Below are positions 24,782-35,940 of a DNA stretch of 64,000 nt, piece after piece. Source of the stretch: Sorghum bicolor (taxonomy: Eukaryota; Streptophyta; Magnoliopsida; Poales; Poaceae); the NCBI RefSeq assembly GCF_000003195.3, contig NC_012873.2:50129166-50193165 (forward strand), given 5' to 3'. The notes below the pieces were generated by a model, which had not been told where the DNA came from, did not search any database, and was given only the letters and a program-made list of their open reading frames with translations. Position 1 is the first letter of the stretch. Every line of letters begins with the position of its first letter. The translations under genes and the position numbers were made by a program.

Positions 24782-24902
24782 AAGTGGTGGCCGGCCTTGG
24801 CTGGGGCTGAGCACCCTTGGGACTTAGTGTCCATGCTTGGGGAGTGCTAGGAAAGCCTCTAACTCACTTTGCTTGCAAGAGTGTGAATCAATAGTGAGTG
24901 AG

Positions 24903-26190
24903 TGTTGACGGTCCTTAATGCTCACATTTAACCATCAACTAATCATAGAAAAGGATCCAAATGCAACCAACACCTAGACTTAGGGTTTTATCTGACAGAA
25001 TTCCATGAGTTTTGGTGTTTGTCTATTTCTGCAGGGGTTATCAGGAAATACGGAAGAAAGGCCCACACGTCGGGTTTACATAGAGATATTAACGTGCTGC
25101 GCAATTTTCTATCATCTAGAAGACTCCAGAAGCCACGGGAAGGAAGCGGAGGCCGAGAGGGCTCTGGGACAGGGCGCCCGCCCAAGTCCTGAGGGCGCCC
25201 GCCCTGGAGTTCTGCCCAATCACGTCCAAACTCGTGGATCGTGCTCCACTGACCTAAGGGATCAAGGATAACCGTTCAATCAATGTCGGTTTGATCCAAC
25301 GGCCCATATTCACTTGAAAGGACTATAAAATCAGACCCCCTGGCCCCTGGAGATCATACATGTTCTACAGAATCAAAGTTAGGGTTTCAATTCATCATCC
25401 AAGTAGAGAGGATCTCTCTAGTTCTTCTAGTTGTACCTCTAGTTCATCTAGTTCTAGTTCTAGTTCATCTAGTTCTAGTTCTAGTTCTAGTTCCTCTAGT
25501 TCTAGTTCTAGTTTGTTCTAGTTGTAATCTATAAAATAGGGAGAGAGAAGAGGAGAGCGGAGGAGGAGGAGCCGGATCTGTCGGATATTCCTCAACATTA
25601 TACTTTTGCAGCAACTGGTTCGTTCTTCATCGTTCTCCAAGTTCTTCAATTCATAATTCCTGAGTTCTTTGATTACTTTTATTTACATTCAAGTTATTTA
25701 TTGGATTCCCGCTTGCATCAAGTGCTCTAGTCTTTATAACGCGAGAGTAGTAATTAATAGATTAGACGTGGTGTTTAGTCTTGCAATTACCTGGAATTGC
25801 ACCCAATCCTGTAGATTGTTGTGGTAGCCCTAGGGTAGTGACAGCCCTAACGGTCGATGTATTCCACCACGTTCGGATCGGTGTTTGTAGGACCGTAGTC
25901 AGACCTTCCTAGCCCCCATCTCATCTCTTTCTGTGGTTAGTGCTCTGATGTCCCGAAATAGATAATCTTGAAGTAATTCTTGATTCTTAGATCAACTAGA
26001 GAACTCTCAGGAAACTTCCTCTCTTCCCACCAAAAAATAATTATATAGTTATCCTTGGGCGATCTTGGATCTTAATTAGTACACTCACGTTCTCTGTGGA
26101 AAATCGATACTCTGGAATACTCCCGGGTGAAAGCTACATCGGTATCCGTGCGCTTGCGGATTTTTCTGTTTGCGTTTAAAATACCCAACA
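24903..26190 (+). repeat. Solo LTR of the A family (1288 bp)
   Basis: Bounded by TGTTGACGG...ACCCAACA and flanked by a perfect 5-bp duplication gtgag (24898-24902 and 26191-26195), with no interior. It is collinear with the LTR of element A. A solo LTR arises by recombination between the two LTRs of an inserted element, removing the interior. It carries a TCTAGT/TAGTTC microsatellite at about 25430-25520. Confidence 0.95.
25172..25330 (+). promoter_or_regulatory. solo LTR core promoter and paired GC motif
   Basis: GGGCGCCCGCCC at 25172-25183 and 25193-25204 (21 bp apart), a TATA-like CTATAAAA at 25323-25330, then the block AGACCCCCTGGCCCCTGGAG. Confidence 0.65.
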
Positions 26191-26918
26191 GTGAGTGATT
26201 CTAGTGCATTGCATTGAGAGATTGCATCGAGTGGCACTAGGTGTTCGTGTTGCAAGCCGGTGGTGCTTGTTACTCTTGGAGGTTGCCACCTCCTAGACGG
26301 CTTGGTGGCTTGTGACTCCGTCGAAGTAGCAAGGAGATTGTGCAGTGCTCCGGAGAAGAGATTGTGAGGGGTACGGTGCTCACCCCACGGGGATCGCGAA
26401 GAGCAACTCTAGTTGAGCGAGACGTGAAGAGCGACAAGTGGTCCGGCCGGGTCAAGTGCTAGAGCTTGTGGTAAGCACTCCACGTGGGAGAGTGTGACTT
26501 GCGGGTCACCACTAGCAAGAGGACCGGCGGCAACCTTGGAGCTTGTCTCAACGGGGACATAGCTTGGTGGCAACCAAGTGAACCTCGGGAGAAAATCATC
26601 GTGTCAACATTGTTCTTCCCTTTGGTTTGCAAAGTCCCGAACACAAGCTTGTTCTTACATTTATATACTTGTGCTTGTGTAGATGCTCTTGTAATTAGTT
26701 AGCTTGTGTAGCTTGCTAGTTACCTCCTTGCTTGTGTAGCTAGAAGTAGTTCCCTTGCGTGACTAATTTGGTTTGTGTAACCTTGTTAGTCACATTGCTT
26801 AGTTTGTGTAGCTAAGTAATTTGCGCTCTCTAATTTGGCATTGGTTGCCTTGTTATTAAGCTTGCTAGTGAGCTTAGGCTTTGTGGTCTTTGCCTCACTA
26901 GTTTGTGTAGGAGCTCCC
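26191..26918 (+). repeat. SIRE-like 3' LTR, second part
   Basis: Continuation of the LTR after the solo LTR, with many 'cttgtgtagctt' variants (26690-26900). The short frames here (60-70 codons) are not recognisable. 26914-26918 (ctccc) is the left target duplication of element B. Confidence 0.7.
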
Positions 26919-28565
26919 TGTTGGGCATTCTTAACGTCAATACGAAAAGTAGACTTAGTTTTCTAATTTTGATAATGGCGCCAAAAATGCCAAACCTATC
27001 CCTCTTGCCACTTAAGCCAAGTTGTCATCCCTATCATCACATAAGAGACGCGGTATTGAAATATGCAATTGCTCTGCTAAATAAATAACAAATGGGATCT
27101 GCAAGCGCACAGATTAATACCGATGTAGCATTTTAACCGAGAAGTATTCTAGGTATCGTTATTTATATTTTTACCACTAGGAAGGGATTAGTAATCATCA
27201 ATGTTGATTATAGAGTGGAATATAGAATTGAGTATCTATCATTGCATGTATAATTGAGAGCATCTATCTATCTCTTTCATACAGGAATAAGTGTCACATA
27301 AAGGATATATAAAGTAATGAATGGTGACAAAGATAATTAATCTGATCAGCATAACTTAGCCACATATAAATATGATAAGCACCTAAATTAGATATTCTAG
27401 CAAGTCATTAACATGGAATTAGGACGAACTACAAGAATATTTCCTAAGTTATTCTTAACTATCCAGTCTAGCATATCATAGTTAGTGCAATTATACTTAG
27501 CAATCATTTTGAGACAGGACTACGCCCATGCATAGTGATATTATCAAGGAATATGAGAAACATCGCAATCACTCCCCTATAATAATGTTGCTCTGCCAGC
27601 CCTATACATGAGAGGGGGACTATATAAGAATCCTGTCACTACCACGAACTACCCCATGATCTGGCATATAGGGTACAATCGCAGATAAATACGGTATATG
27701 CACCACACCTACACAATATCTATCATTTATCCATGGATCCGATGGATAAACGTTGTACGATCCTAAACATGTATATAATTCCAGTCTAACTAAGCCAAGT
27801 ATATAACTATGATAAACTAAGAACAATATAATTGCGAATATAAACAAGTAGAGCAAAGTCATAATCAATATATTGAAGTAGAACAAAGTCATATTCATAA
27901 TATCGAAGAACAAAGATGAACAATTGAAGAAGAATAGAGAATTACCAAGAATCCTCTTGACAGATCCGGAAACCAATCGAAGATTGACTCCTTCTAGTTC
28001 TAATCCTATGTAGCTATGCTAATCTAGATATCTAATTGATGTGGTGGCTCTAGGGTTTGATCAGAGACTTCTTCTCCCTTGATGAATAATGAATTAGGGT
28101 TGAGAGGTGCTCTCCTCCAGGGGCCAGGGGGTCTGGTTATATAGTCCTTCCAAGTGAATATGGGCCGTCGGATCAAACCGACATTGATTGAATGTTTATC
28201 CTTGATCCTTTAGGTCGGTGGAGCATGATCCGCGAGATTGGCCGTGATTGGTGGACAGGCCAGGGCAGGCACCCTAGGGGGGAGGGCGGGCGCCCTGCCC
28301 CTGAGCCTGTCCGGTCTCTCGTTCGTTCCCGTGGCTTCTGGACTCTTCTAGATGTAAGATAATTGCGCGGTACATTAATATCTCTATGTAAACCCTACGT
28401 GTGGGCCTTTCTTCCATATTTCCTGATAACCCCCTGTAGAAATAGACAAACACCAAAACTCGTGGAATTCTGTCAGATAAAACCCTAAGTCTGGATGTTG
28501 ATTTCATTTGGATCCTTTTCTTTGTTTATTTGATAATTAAATTTGATACTTAAGGACCGTCGACA
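26919..28565 (-). repeat. 3' LTR of element B (1647 bp)
   Basis: Partner of 33749-35401 with scattered substitutions and small indels. The LTR start on the minus strand is TGTCGACGG, with one change from the TGTTGACGG of its sisters. A hydrophobic 118-codon minus frame (27620-27976) recurs at 159 codons in the other LTR. Confidence 0.93.
28137..28295 (-). promoter_or_regulatory. B 3' LTR core promoter and paired GC motif
   Basis: TATA box CTATATAA (28137-28144) with the AGACCCCCTGGCCCCTGGAG block downstream. GC motifs at 28263-28274 (two bases changed) and 28284-28295, 21 bp apart. Confidence 0.6.
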
Positions 28566-28580
28566 AACTCCCCCAAGCTT
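28566..28580 (-). other. poly-purine tract of element B
   Basis: The minus strand reads AAGCTTGGGGGAGTT directly before the 3' LTR. Confidence 0.7.
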
Positions 28581-30719
28581 ACCTCTTGCTCGTCCCTAAG
28601 CAAGGATAATCTCAGTGATGGATCAGAAGTTGCTGCAATACCTTTAAAAATTGACGGTGCACATGCTTCTATGTGAGGTCTCATCTCTAAGTTAGGGTAA
28701 ACTGTCAAGACTTAAAACTTACTTATTTTACCTTTCACCATGGGACTTGTAACCGTCACTTCTGTCTTGAGTAGTTAAAAGATAGAACAGTCTAGTCAAG
28801 TGCCATGTCTCTTATTCTTGATCAGCTATAGCTCTGGAGTTTTTGTAGATTTTCAAATAAAACTCAGAGATTCCTTGTATGACTCTCTCAGATCTCTCTT
28901 TTGTGGTATTTCTGGATCCTTACCAAGACAGTTGATGGTATATGCCTTTCTCTCAAAATATGTGGTATTTGTGGTATAAGGCATAGTGACATTGCCTTCT
29001 CTCTCACCCTACTTTGATAAGGCTTTAATATTTGGAGCTCATAGGTGGGAGATAAAATATACATACTTACAAGACATTTATTGTATAGTCAAACCATGGA
29101 TCTAAAGAAACAAGCTAATAAGTCAAATCAAGATGTGCATGTGTGGCGAATGAATGGTGTATGGTGATGATGGTGATAACAATGGTGAAAGTCTAATTCT
29201 ACTTTTGCTCTTTTGAGGGGATATATACCTTTCTTGCTCTTTGAAACTTTTTGAGGAGAATGAGATGCTCTATATTTTCTTTTTTTTCCTCTCAGGTGGA
29301 TATCTTGTACCCCTAATTCTACTGTCGGACACTTGTCCATTTTTACCTCTCGTCTCACTTTTTCTTTTCTTCGAGGTTCCGGGCACTTGCCCCTATATAT
29401 ATATTAGAGCACTCATCTCTTGAAATAATATAGCAAGTGGTAGTAACTATTATAACTTGAGCATTTATTTCACAAGGGAAAAACAGAAATGTTTTTGGCT
29501 ATTCTCTCCCGGATTAGGAGTAGAATATTTTTGGGTGGTTGTGGAGATGGTAATGAGTGGATATATGTGGATGCGTACTTCCAGAGTAGAAGCAGCATGT
29601 GTGAGTGAACGTGCAAGTGAATCTTGATTTAACCACATGATAAGCTCGTAAGGGTCTACACAGCTTGACCACACTCAATGCTCATAAGCAGTAAATAGTA
29701 AATGTGTGGCTCAAAGTCTAGCAAGCATGTATATATGGCTGTGGTAGGAATTTGAACTCTCATCATACAGGAACTCATCATGCAATATTTTAATGATTTT
29801 TAAAGATAAAATTCTCTAGAATTCTAGCATCTCTAGGAACAGATAAACAGCAGCTCAACCTTCCTATATCGTATTCGTTGACAATCTAGACTTTAGATCA
29901 AGTTCCCTTCCCACAAGTTTAGGTTTAGAGCAAGCTTTAAATTATAACAGTTATGTCTAAACTTGAGAGAGAACTCAAATTTGAAAATTAGGCAGAGCAA
30001 CTATTCATCATATCCATGCTAGAGTTTTATTAATAAGATTCAGTTTCGCATAGCCACTTTATTTATTTATTAAGCACACTAAGCAAAAGATATATATATA
30101 TATAAGCACAAAATCTTTATTTGGTTTTTCATAGTTATGTATATTTATATTTTAATATAGTATAAGTATAAAGATAGATAGAAATACTTAGCGGGATAAA
30201 TGGGGGTGCTTTCCCCCAAGCTGAATTTTGACGTAATTTCTTCTGATGTAGCTAGCAGGTGATAGAGGTGTATTTGAAAGTCAGCAGTACCCTGACAGCG
30301 ATTAGAATGTCCTCCGTCTACTAGTCTTCTTGATTCTTAAATTCCGTAGAGCTTAAATAGACAACAAAGCTTTGTGGAACTGATTAAGTGTTAGCATAAA
30401 TATCTAGCCTTTATCATGTTGAGCCTCCTCAATAAATATTACTCTCTATTTTTATATTTTCATTTTATAGAGCAGAGAAAAATATTTATTTTATTTTTAT
30501 GCCACCACAGTGAATGTACTTATGAGTTTTATGTCACTCGTATACTCACATGGGGCTTACTATTTTTTTAACATTTTTATATTCTTTTTAGGATAGTATG
30601 AACATAATTAACTAAATAAACTATTTCAAATATTTGAAAGGAAAAGGATAACTATCAAGTTTACCTCTTGGCAAGACGTTCGGTGTTTTTAAGTCCTCCG
30701 AACGGGACTCTCTGTTTTC
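28581..30719 (-). other. non-coding 3' interior of element B
   Basis: About 2.1 kb, AT-rich, with no pol domain in any frame. 29830-30700 is collinear with 35941-37600 of element C. It contains the conserved hairpin block at 30186-30222 and a TA run near 30090-30104. Frames of 60-76 codons here are not recognisable. Confidence 0.75.
30186..30222 (-). other. conserved hairpin block
   Basis: The minus strand reads AGCTTGGGGGAAAGCACCCCC and then the 'atttatcccgctaagta' tail, the counterpart of 5499-5537 and 36384-36421. Confidence 0.5.
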
Positions 30720-32234
30720 TCAGTTGTCCTGGGGTTCGCTGGATGGCGTAGTCGGTGCTTTCGGCGGCGCCTCCTCTTCGTGTATAGTTATCTTCTCTTT
30801 CCACACCTGACTCGGTGCTACAGTCTTCTCAGGATAATCTTGTTCAAGCTGTATGCCTTCAGACCTTATCACTTCTCCTTCGTAGTCTGACCATCCGTCC
30901 TTGATGATTTGCCTCCTCTGGTTGCGGTTGCGTCGTCTTCTTCTTGTCCTGACCTGCTTAGAGTCTTCAACTATATAATTAGGATCAGTAAAATAGCGGC
31001 GTACCTTCTCTGAGGGGAAGTGCATATGGACTTCTCTAGTTCCAATGTAGATGATTTCTTTAACGGTGCTGAGGAATGGTCTTCCAAGGATGACGGGTGG
31101 ATCGTATTCGTCTTCTCCCATGTCAATAACCTGAAAGTCTGTATGGACAAAATGATCGTCTCTTTTGATAGGCACGTCAGTTACTATACCTTCAACCTCT
31201 CGGAATGTCTGATCTGCCATCTGAAGCTGAATGTATGTCGGTTTTAAGGGCATGCTTCCGAACAAGAGCCGATAGGTGACTGCGGCCATTATGTTGCCGC
31301 CCGATCCGGTGTCGCAAAACGTCTTGTAGAAGTTGTATCCATTAATGGAGCAATAGATGCTTGGCATTCCCGGGTCGTCCTTCTTGGCCAGAAATGGTGA
31401 CTTAAGTCAATGATCTTGTCCTCCATGAACTGCAGTAACCATCTTAGCTGACTCGGTCCACACTTGCTTGTTCCTGTTTCTCCTGTTGGTCCTCTTCCTT
31501 GGTTCATGTCGGGATTGCTCTGGGCTTTGTGTAGTCTTGTTCTTGAAGGAAAATGTCTCCTTGCTCCCTTTGATGTAGAAATCGATCTTGGCAGCACTAG
31601 CGTAGATGACAGCTCCCGAGGTGTTTATGAATGGCCTCCCTAAGATGATGGGTGCCCTCTCATCATTACCGGTTTCTATCACCACGAAGTCTGCTGGGGC
31701 ATACAAGGTACCAACTCGGACGCAGAGGTTCTTCAAAATTCCCTTTGGAAAACTTAACGCCTGATCTGCAAACTGCAAACACATGCTTGTTTCTAATAAT
31801 GGATATGTAAATAATTTTTCATAGAGTACCCTGGGCATAATGTTGACACTAGGGCCAAAGTCGCAAAGTGCTTCTGGGAAGTCCACCGTGCTGATGGAGA
31901 TCGGGATGACGGGGCGTCCTAGATCGCCTTTCTTGACCGGCAGAAGGTCAGTAGTAACTTCAGTGACGGGGTTACTCCAGTAGTTACCTGCATCAAACAT
32001 GTCTACAAGATTTGCAGATTCTAATCCTTCCGGTTGTGATGGTATACCGGGGTTAGTAGTAGAAACAGCAGCAGCTATTTGATTTAACTGAGATTCAATC
32101 ATTTTATTGAAGCTAATTTGATTTTTGATGGCAGTAGAGAAATTATCCATTCTATTATTTATATTTTCTAGCATTTTATCATTAGATGCGAATTTCTTAG
32201 ATAGGTTATCCATTAGCTTTCCTTGATTAGACAC
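30720..32234 (-). pseudogene. two tandem aspartic protease-like domains
   Basis: One reading frame from 32234 to 30720 with a single stop at 31409-31407. A linker with a coiled-coil-like start (residues 1-60) is followed by a first protease-like domain with LCDFGPSVNIMP (about residue 120) and APIILGRPF. A second domain has FCDTGSGGNIM and PPVILGRPF (31367-30720). Only the second keeps the catalytic DTG; the first has DFG. Each flap/ILGRPF layout is that of a plant Gypsy protease. A basic RRRRRNRNQRR stretch and an acidic tail follow the second. The protease would cut the Gag precursor. Confidence 0.8.
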
Positions 32235-33371
32235 TAACTCTCTCAGAGGTGGGAAATTATTATTATTGTTGTAAGAATTGTTACCTTGATAATTACCTGA
32301 GTAGTTTGGCCTCTATTGATTCCAACCTTGGTTTTGTTGAGGACGGTTGTAGTTTGTTGTTATTGTTGATGTAGTTCACATCCTCAAGCATCTCAGGGCA
32401 GTGATTGCCTGAGTGTCCAGTGTCTCCACACTCCTCACAAGTCATGTGAGAGTCGTAGATGTGCATAACTTCCTTCTTATCTCCAGCTCTATCATCGAGC
32501 TACTTCATGAGCAGGTCTAGCTTTGCAGATAGCACGTCTACATCCTTAAGCTGGTGCATACCTCCACCTCTCTTGCGTGTCCGGGTCCTTTCTTCATTCC
32601 AACCTTGGTTGGACGCCATCTTCTCCATAAGAGCTGTGGCTTGTGATATGGTGAGTGATAGGAATGCTCCTCCAGCTGCAACATCCATGGTTTCTCGGGC
32701 ACTGTTGCTGAGCCCATGATAAAACGTCTACATTAATAGCCAACTCTCTATTCCATGATGGGGACATTCTAGGATGTAGTCTTGGAAGCGCTCCCATCTT
32801 CTGGAATGGATTCATCATGTTGTTGCTGAAAACTTGTAATTTTCCCACGGAGAGCATTGGCCTTACCCATGGGAAAGAACTTAGCTAGAAAGTTCGTGGA
32901 GCAGAGTGCCCACGTAGTATTCTTCTCCTTTGTAGCGTAGAACCACTGCTTCGCTTCCCCCAACAGTGAGAATGGGAAGAGGCGAAGTAGTATAGCATCT
33001 CTGGGGACTCCTGATATGGTGTATGTGTTGCAAATCTCCAGGAAGTGTTGGAGATGAGCACTAGCATCTTCGTGTGCCTTCCCACAGAACTGGTTGGATT
33101 GCACCATGTTGATAAGTCCAGGCTTGAGCTCAAAGTTGCCGTCGATATCTGCAGCAGGTCCAGTACGGATGTTGTCTGTAGTGGGAGCTGAGAACTCACG
33201 GATCGATTTGTTCGCCATGACTTCAAATTGTGAAGACAAGTTCCGGATGAAACTTCGGTGATCTTCTTGATTAGATGAAGCTTCGTGCTGAAGTGTTGAT
33301 GATCTCTTCTTGAGCTTGGTTCTTGTTTTTCTGAATAATGCTTCGGGATTGTCAACAAAATTTCCTGGAAG
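32235..33371 (-). pseudogene. gag of element B, broken
   Basis: The retrotransposon gag core is clear at about 32820-33120 (GLINMVQSNQFCG, LRLFPFSLLGEAKQWF, FLAKFFPMGKANALR). A frame break near 32800 moves the rest to another frame (ETMDxAAGGAFLSLT near 32690), then a stop at 32500. A complete CCHC knuckle CEECGDTGHSGNHC lies at about 32385-32435. The N-terminal side is interrupted by a hAT MITE at 33372-33566, which also supplies the apparent start of the frame at 33428. Gag would package element RNA. Confidence 0.8.
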
Positions 33372-33566
33372 CACTGTTCGCCTAAACGGCCGTTTAGACC
33401 GTTTAAACGCCGTGTAAACGCTACACAATGATACACCGTTTCCGTTTAATCATCTGTTTAGTCCGTTTAATTGACCGTTTAGCCCGTTTAATGGACTGTT
33501 TAGCCCGAATAATGGCTAAACGGCAAGTGACCGACTGTTTACCGTTTAGCGTTTAGGAAAACATTG
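33372..33566. mobile_element. 195-bp hAT-type MITE
   Basis: Terminal inverted repeats CACTGTTCGCCTAAACG and CAATGTTTTCCTAAACG match at 13 of 17 positions, and an exact 8-bp duplication cctggaag lies on both sides (33364-33371 and 33567-33574), the hAT signature. The interior consists largely of CCGTTTA/TAAACGG words on both strands (about ten), resembling subterminal transposase-binding repeats. It has no coding capacity. Confidence 0.9.
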
Positions 33567-33722
33567 CCTGGAAGATGTCTTCTATTCATACATTCCCCTG
33601 CATAAGATAAAATAAAAAAATAACGGGGTAAAACTGTATGAGAGAATTGATAAGCTCAATCATATTATTGGTGCGAATGATGACTCAAAATTCCATATTC
33701 ATTCCTGATTAGTAATCAACCT

Positions 33723-33740
33723 TCCCCGGCAATGGCGCCA
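33723..33740 (-). other. primer binding site of element B, tRNA-Asp type
   Basis: The minus strand reads TGGCGCCATTGCCGGGGA, one base from the tRNA-Asp complement, 8 bp inside the 5' LTR. Confidence 0.9.
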
Positions 33741-33748
33741 AAAATGCT

Positions 33749-35401
33749 TGTTGGACATTCTTAACGTCACTACCAAAAGTAGACTTAGTTTTCTAATTCT
33801 GATAACGGCGCCAAAAATGCCAAACCTATCCCTCATGCCACTTAAGCCAAGTTGTCATCCCCAGCATGACATAAGAGACGCGGTATTAAAATATGCAATT
33901 GCTCTTCTAAATAAATAACAAATGGGATCTGCAAGCGCACAGATTAATACCGATGTAGCATTTTAATCGGGAAGTATTCCAGGTATCGTTATTTATATTT
34001 TTACCACTGGGAAGGGATTAGTAATCATCAATGTTGATGATAGAATGGAATATAGAATTGAGTAAGATTCATTGCATGTATAATTGAGAGCATCTATCTA
34101 TCTCTTTCATACAGGAATAAGTGCCACATAAAGGATATATAAAGTAATGGATGGAGACAAAGATAATTAATCTCATCAGCATAACTTAGCCACATATAAA
34201 TATGATAAGCACCTCAATTAGATATTCTAGCAAGTCATTAGCATGAAATTAGGATGAACTACAAGAATATTTCCTAAGTTATTCTTAACTATACATTCTA
34301 GCATATCATAGTTAGTGAAATTATACTTAGCAATCATTGTGAGAGAGGACTACGCCCATGCATAGTGATATTATCAAGGAATATGAGAAACATCGCAATC
34401 ACTCCCCTGTAATAATGTTGCTCTGCCAGCCCTATACATGAGAGGGAGACTATATAAGAATCAATGGAGCTGTCACTACCACAAACTACCCCACGATCTG
34501 GCATATAGGGTACAATCGCAGATAAATACGGTATAAGCACCACGCCTACACAATATCTATCATTTACCCATGGATCCGATGGATAAACGCTATACGATCC
34601 TAAACATGTATATAATTCCAATCTAACTAAGCCAAGTATATAACTATGATAAACTAAGAACAATATAATTGTGAATATAAACAAGTAGAGCAAAGTCATA
34701 ATCAATATATTGAAGTAGAACAAAGTCATATTCATAATATCGAAGAACAAAGATGAACAATTGAAGAACAATAGAGAATTACCAAGAATCCTCTTGACAG
34801 ATCCGAAAACCAATTGAAGATTGACTCCTTCTAGTTCTAATCCTATGTAGCTATGCTAATCTAGATATCTAATTGATGTGGTGGCTCTAGGGCTTGATCA
34901 GAGGCTTCTTCTCCCTTAATGAATAATGAATTTGGGTTGAGAGGTGCTCTCCTCCAGGGGCCAGGTGGTGTGGTTATATAGTCCTTCCAAGTGAATATGG
35001 GCCGTCGGATCAAACCGACATTGATTGAACGGTTATCCTTGATCCTTTAGGTCGGTGGAGCATGATCCGCGAGATTGGCCGTGATTGGTAGACAGGCCAG
35101 GGCGGGCGCCCTAGGGGGGAGGGCGGGCGCCCTGCCCCCGAGCCCGTCCGGTCTCTCGTTCATTCCCATGGTTCTGGACTCTTCTAGATGTAAGATAATT
35201 GCACGGTACGTTAATATCTCTATGTAAACACTACGTGTGGGCCTTTCTTCCGTATTTCCTGATAACCCCCTGCAGAAATAGACAAACACCAAAACTCGTG
35301 GAATTCTGTCAGATAAAACCCTAAGTCTGGATGTTTATTTCATTTGGATCCTTTTCTTTGTTTATTTGATAATTAAATTTGATACTTAAGGACCGTCAAC
35401 A
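33749..35401 (-). repeat. 5' LTR of element B (1653 bp)
   Basis: TGTTGACGG...TCCAACA on the minus strand. It contains the hydrophobic 159-codon frame 34334-34813, which is not recognisable and whose homologue in the 3' LTR ends early. Confidence 0.93.
34974..35132 (-). promoter_or_regulatory. B 5' LTR core promoter and paired GC motif
   Basis: TATA box CTATATAA at 34974-34981. GGGCGGGCGCCC (plus strand) at 35100-35111 and 35121-35132, 21 bp apart. Confidence 0.65.
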
Positions 35402-35656
35402 CTCCCCCGATTTGCAAAGTACTAGTTGCATAGGTTTGTGTGACCTTGCTTCTAGATTTGGTTAGGTGAGCTCTTGCTAAGGTAGCACCTTGCTTGCTTG
35501 TTTAAGATCTTTTCAAGGTGCTAGAGAACTTAGATAGAGGGGTGTAGTCTTGGCTAGACCGATAGTTTTAATTCCGCACTTGTTTCGGTTAGCTGGCGTG
35601 TTAAAGTTTTAGAAAGGACTATTCACCCCCCTCTAGTCCGCCATCTCGACCCTCCA
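35402..35656 (+). repeat. SIRE-like 3' LTR, last part
   Basis: Resumes after element B with the duplication ctccc and ends near 35656 with 'attcacccccctctagtccgc', a typical ending of SIRE/Maximus-type LTRs as I know them. Confidence 0.6.
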
Positions 35657-35940
35657 CTCGGTCCATCGACGCCAAGTCTTGCTCAAGCTTCACCATTGCA
35701 CGCGGTCCCTCACTTCAAAGCATCTGACTTGCCCTTCACTCTTGCAACCAGTCCATCAAGCCAAGCCTCATCTTTATCTTCTCCACCTTGCTCACATGAC
35801 TCTATGTCATGTCTCATATGCAATGAGCTCCTTCATCATCACATAATCACCGGTGGACTAATATCCTGTGTATCTCACATAAACACTATTAGTCCACCTA
35901 AGTTATCACTCAATTACCAAAACCAAACAAGGACCTTTCA
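35657..35940 (-). repeat. inverted SIRE-like LTR fragment
   Basis: Reverse complement of 23439-23730, ending exactly at the LTR start (TGAAAGGTCC at 35940 on the minus strand). It carries substitutions against the plus-strand copy, so it is an independent or old copy. It joins the end of the plus-strand LTR head-on at 35656/35657. Confidence 0.85.

Larger units (their letters stand above)
23439..24902 (+). repeat. SIRE-like 3' LTR, first part
   Basis: Begins TGAACGGTCC and continues after the solo LTR at 26191 and after element B at 35402. It contains a GC-rich block (24290-24740) with over a dozen CCGGACGC/GCGTCCGG-like words, and a TATA box at 24772-24781. The first 290 bp are repeated in reverse at 35657-35940. 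24898-24902 (gtgag) is the target duplication of the solo LTR. Confidence 0.75.
26919..35401 (-). mobile_element. Element B: full-length gag-protease LTR element
   Basis: 8483 bp between LTRs of 1647 and 1653 bp, flanked by a perfect 5-bp duplication ctccc (26914-26918 and 35402-35406). Minus-strand order: 5' LTR, tRNA-Asp primer site, gag, two protease-like domains, about 2.1 kb without genes, purine tract, 3' LTR. Reverse transcriptase, RNase H and integrase are missing and there is no scar of them, so the family was probably mobilised by a relative. LTR start and primer site match the Athila-like elements nearby. Confidence 0.93.
20996..35656 (+). mobile_element. SIRE-like Copia element, 3' part only
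   Basis: Holds a long untranslated 3' interior (to 23425), a purine tract AAAAAGGGGGAGAT and a long LTR that begins TGAACGGTCCTTGTTTGG. These features fit the SIRE/Maximus group. The coding part is absent. The LTR is interrupted by a solo LTR (24903-26190) and by element B (26919-35401), each with its own target duplication, so the LTR was in place before both. Confidence 0.6.

Noticed and set aside
27620..34813. Hydrophobic frames in both B LTRs (27620-27976 and 34334-34813), possible membrane protein
   Set aside because: They lie in AT-rich LTR sequence on the minus strand, differ in length between the two LTRs through an upstream change, and have no recognisable motif; hydrophobicity follows from base composition.
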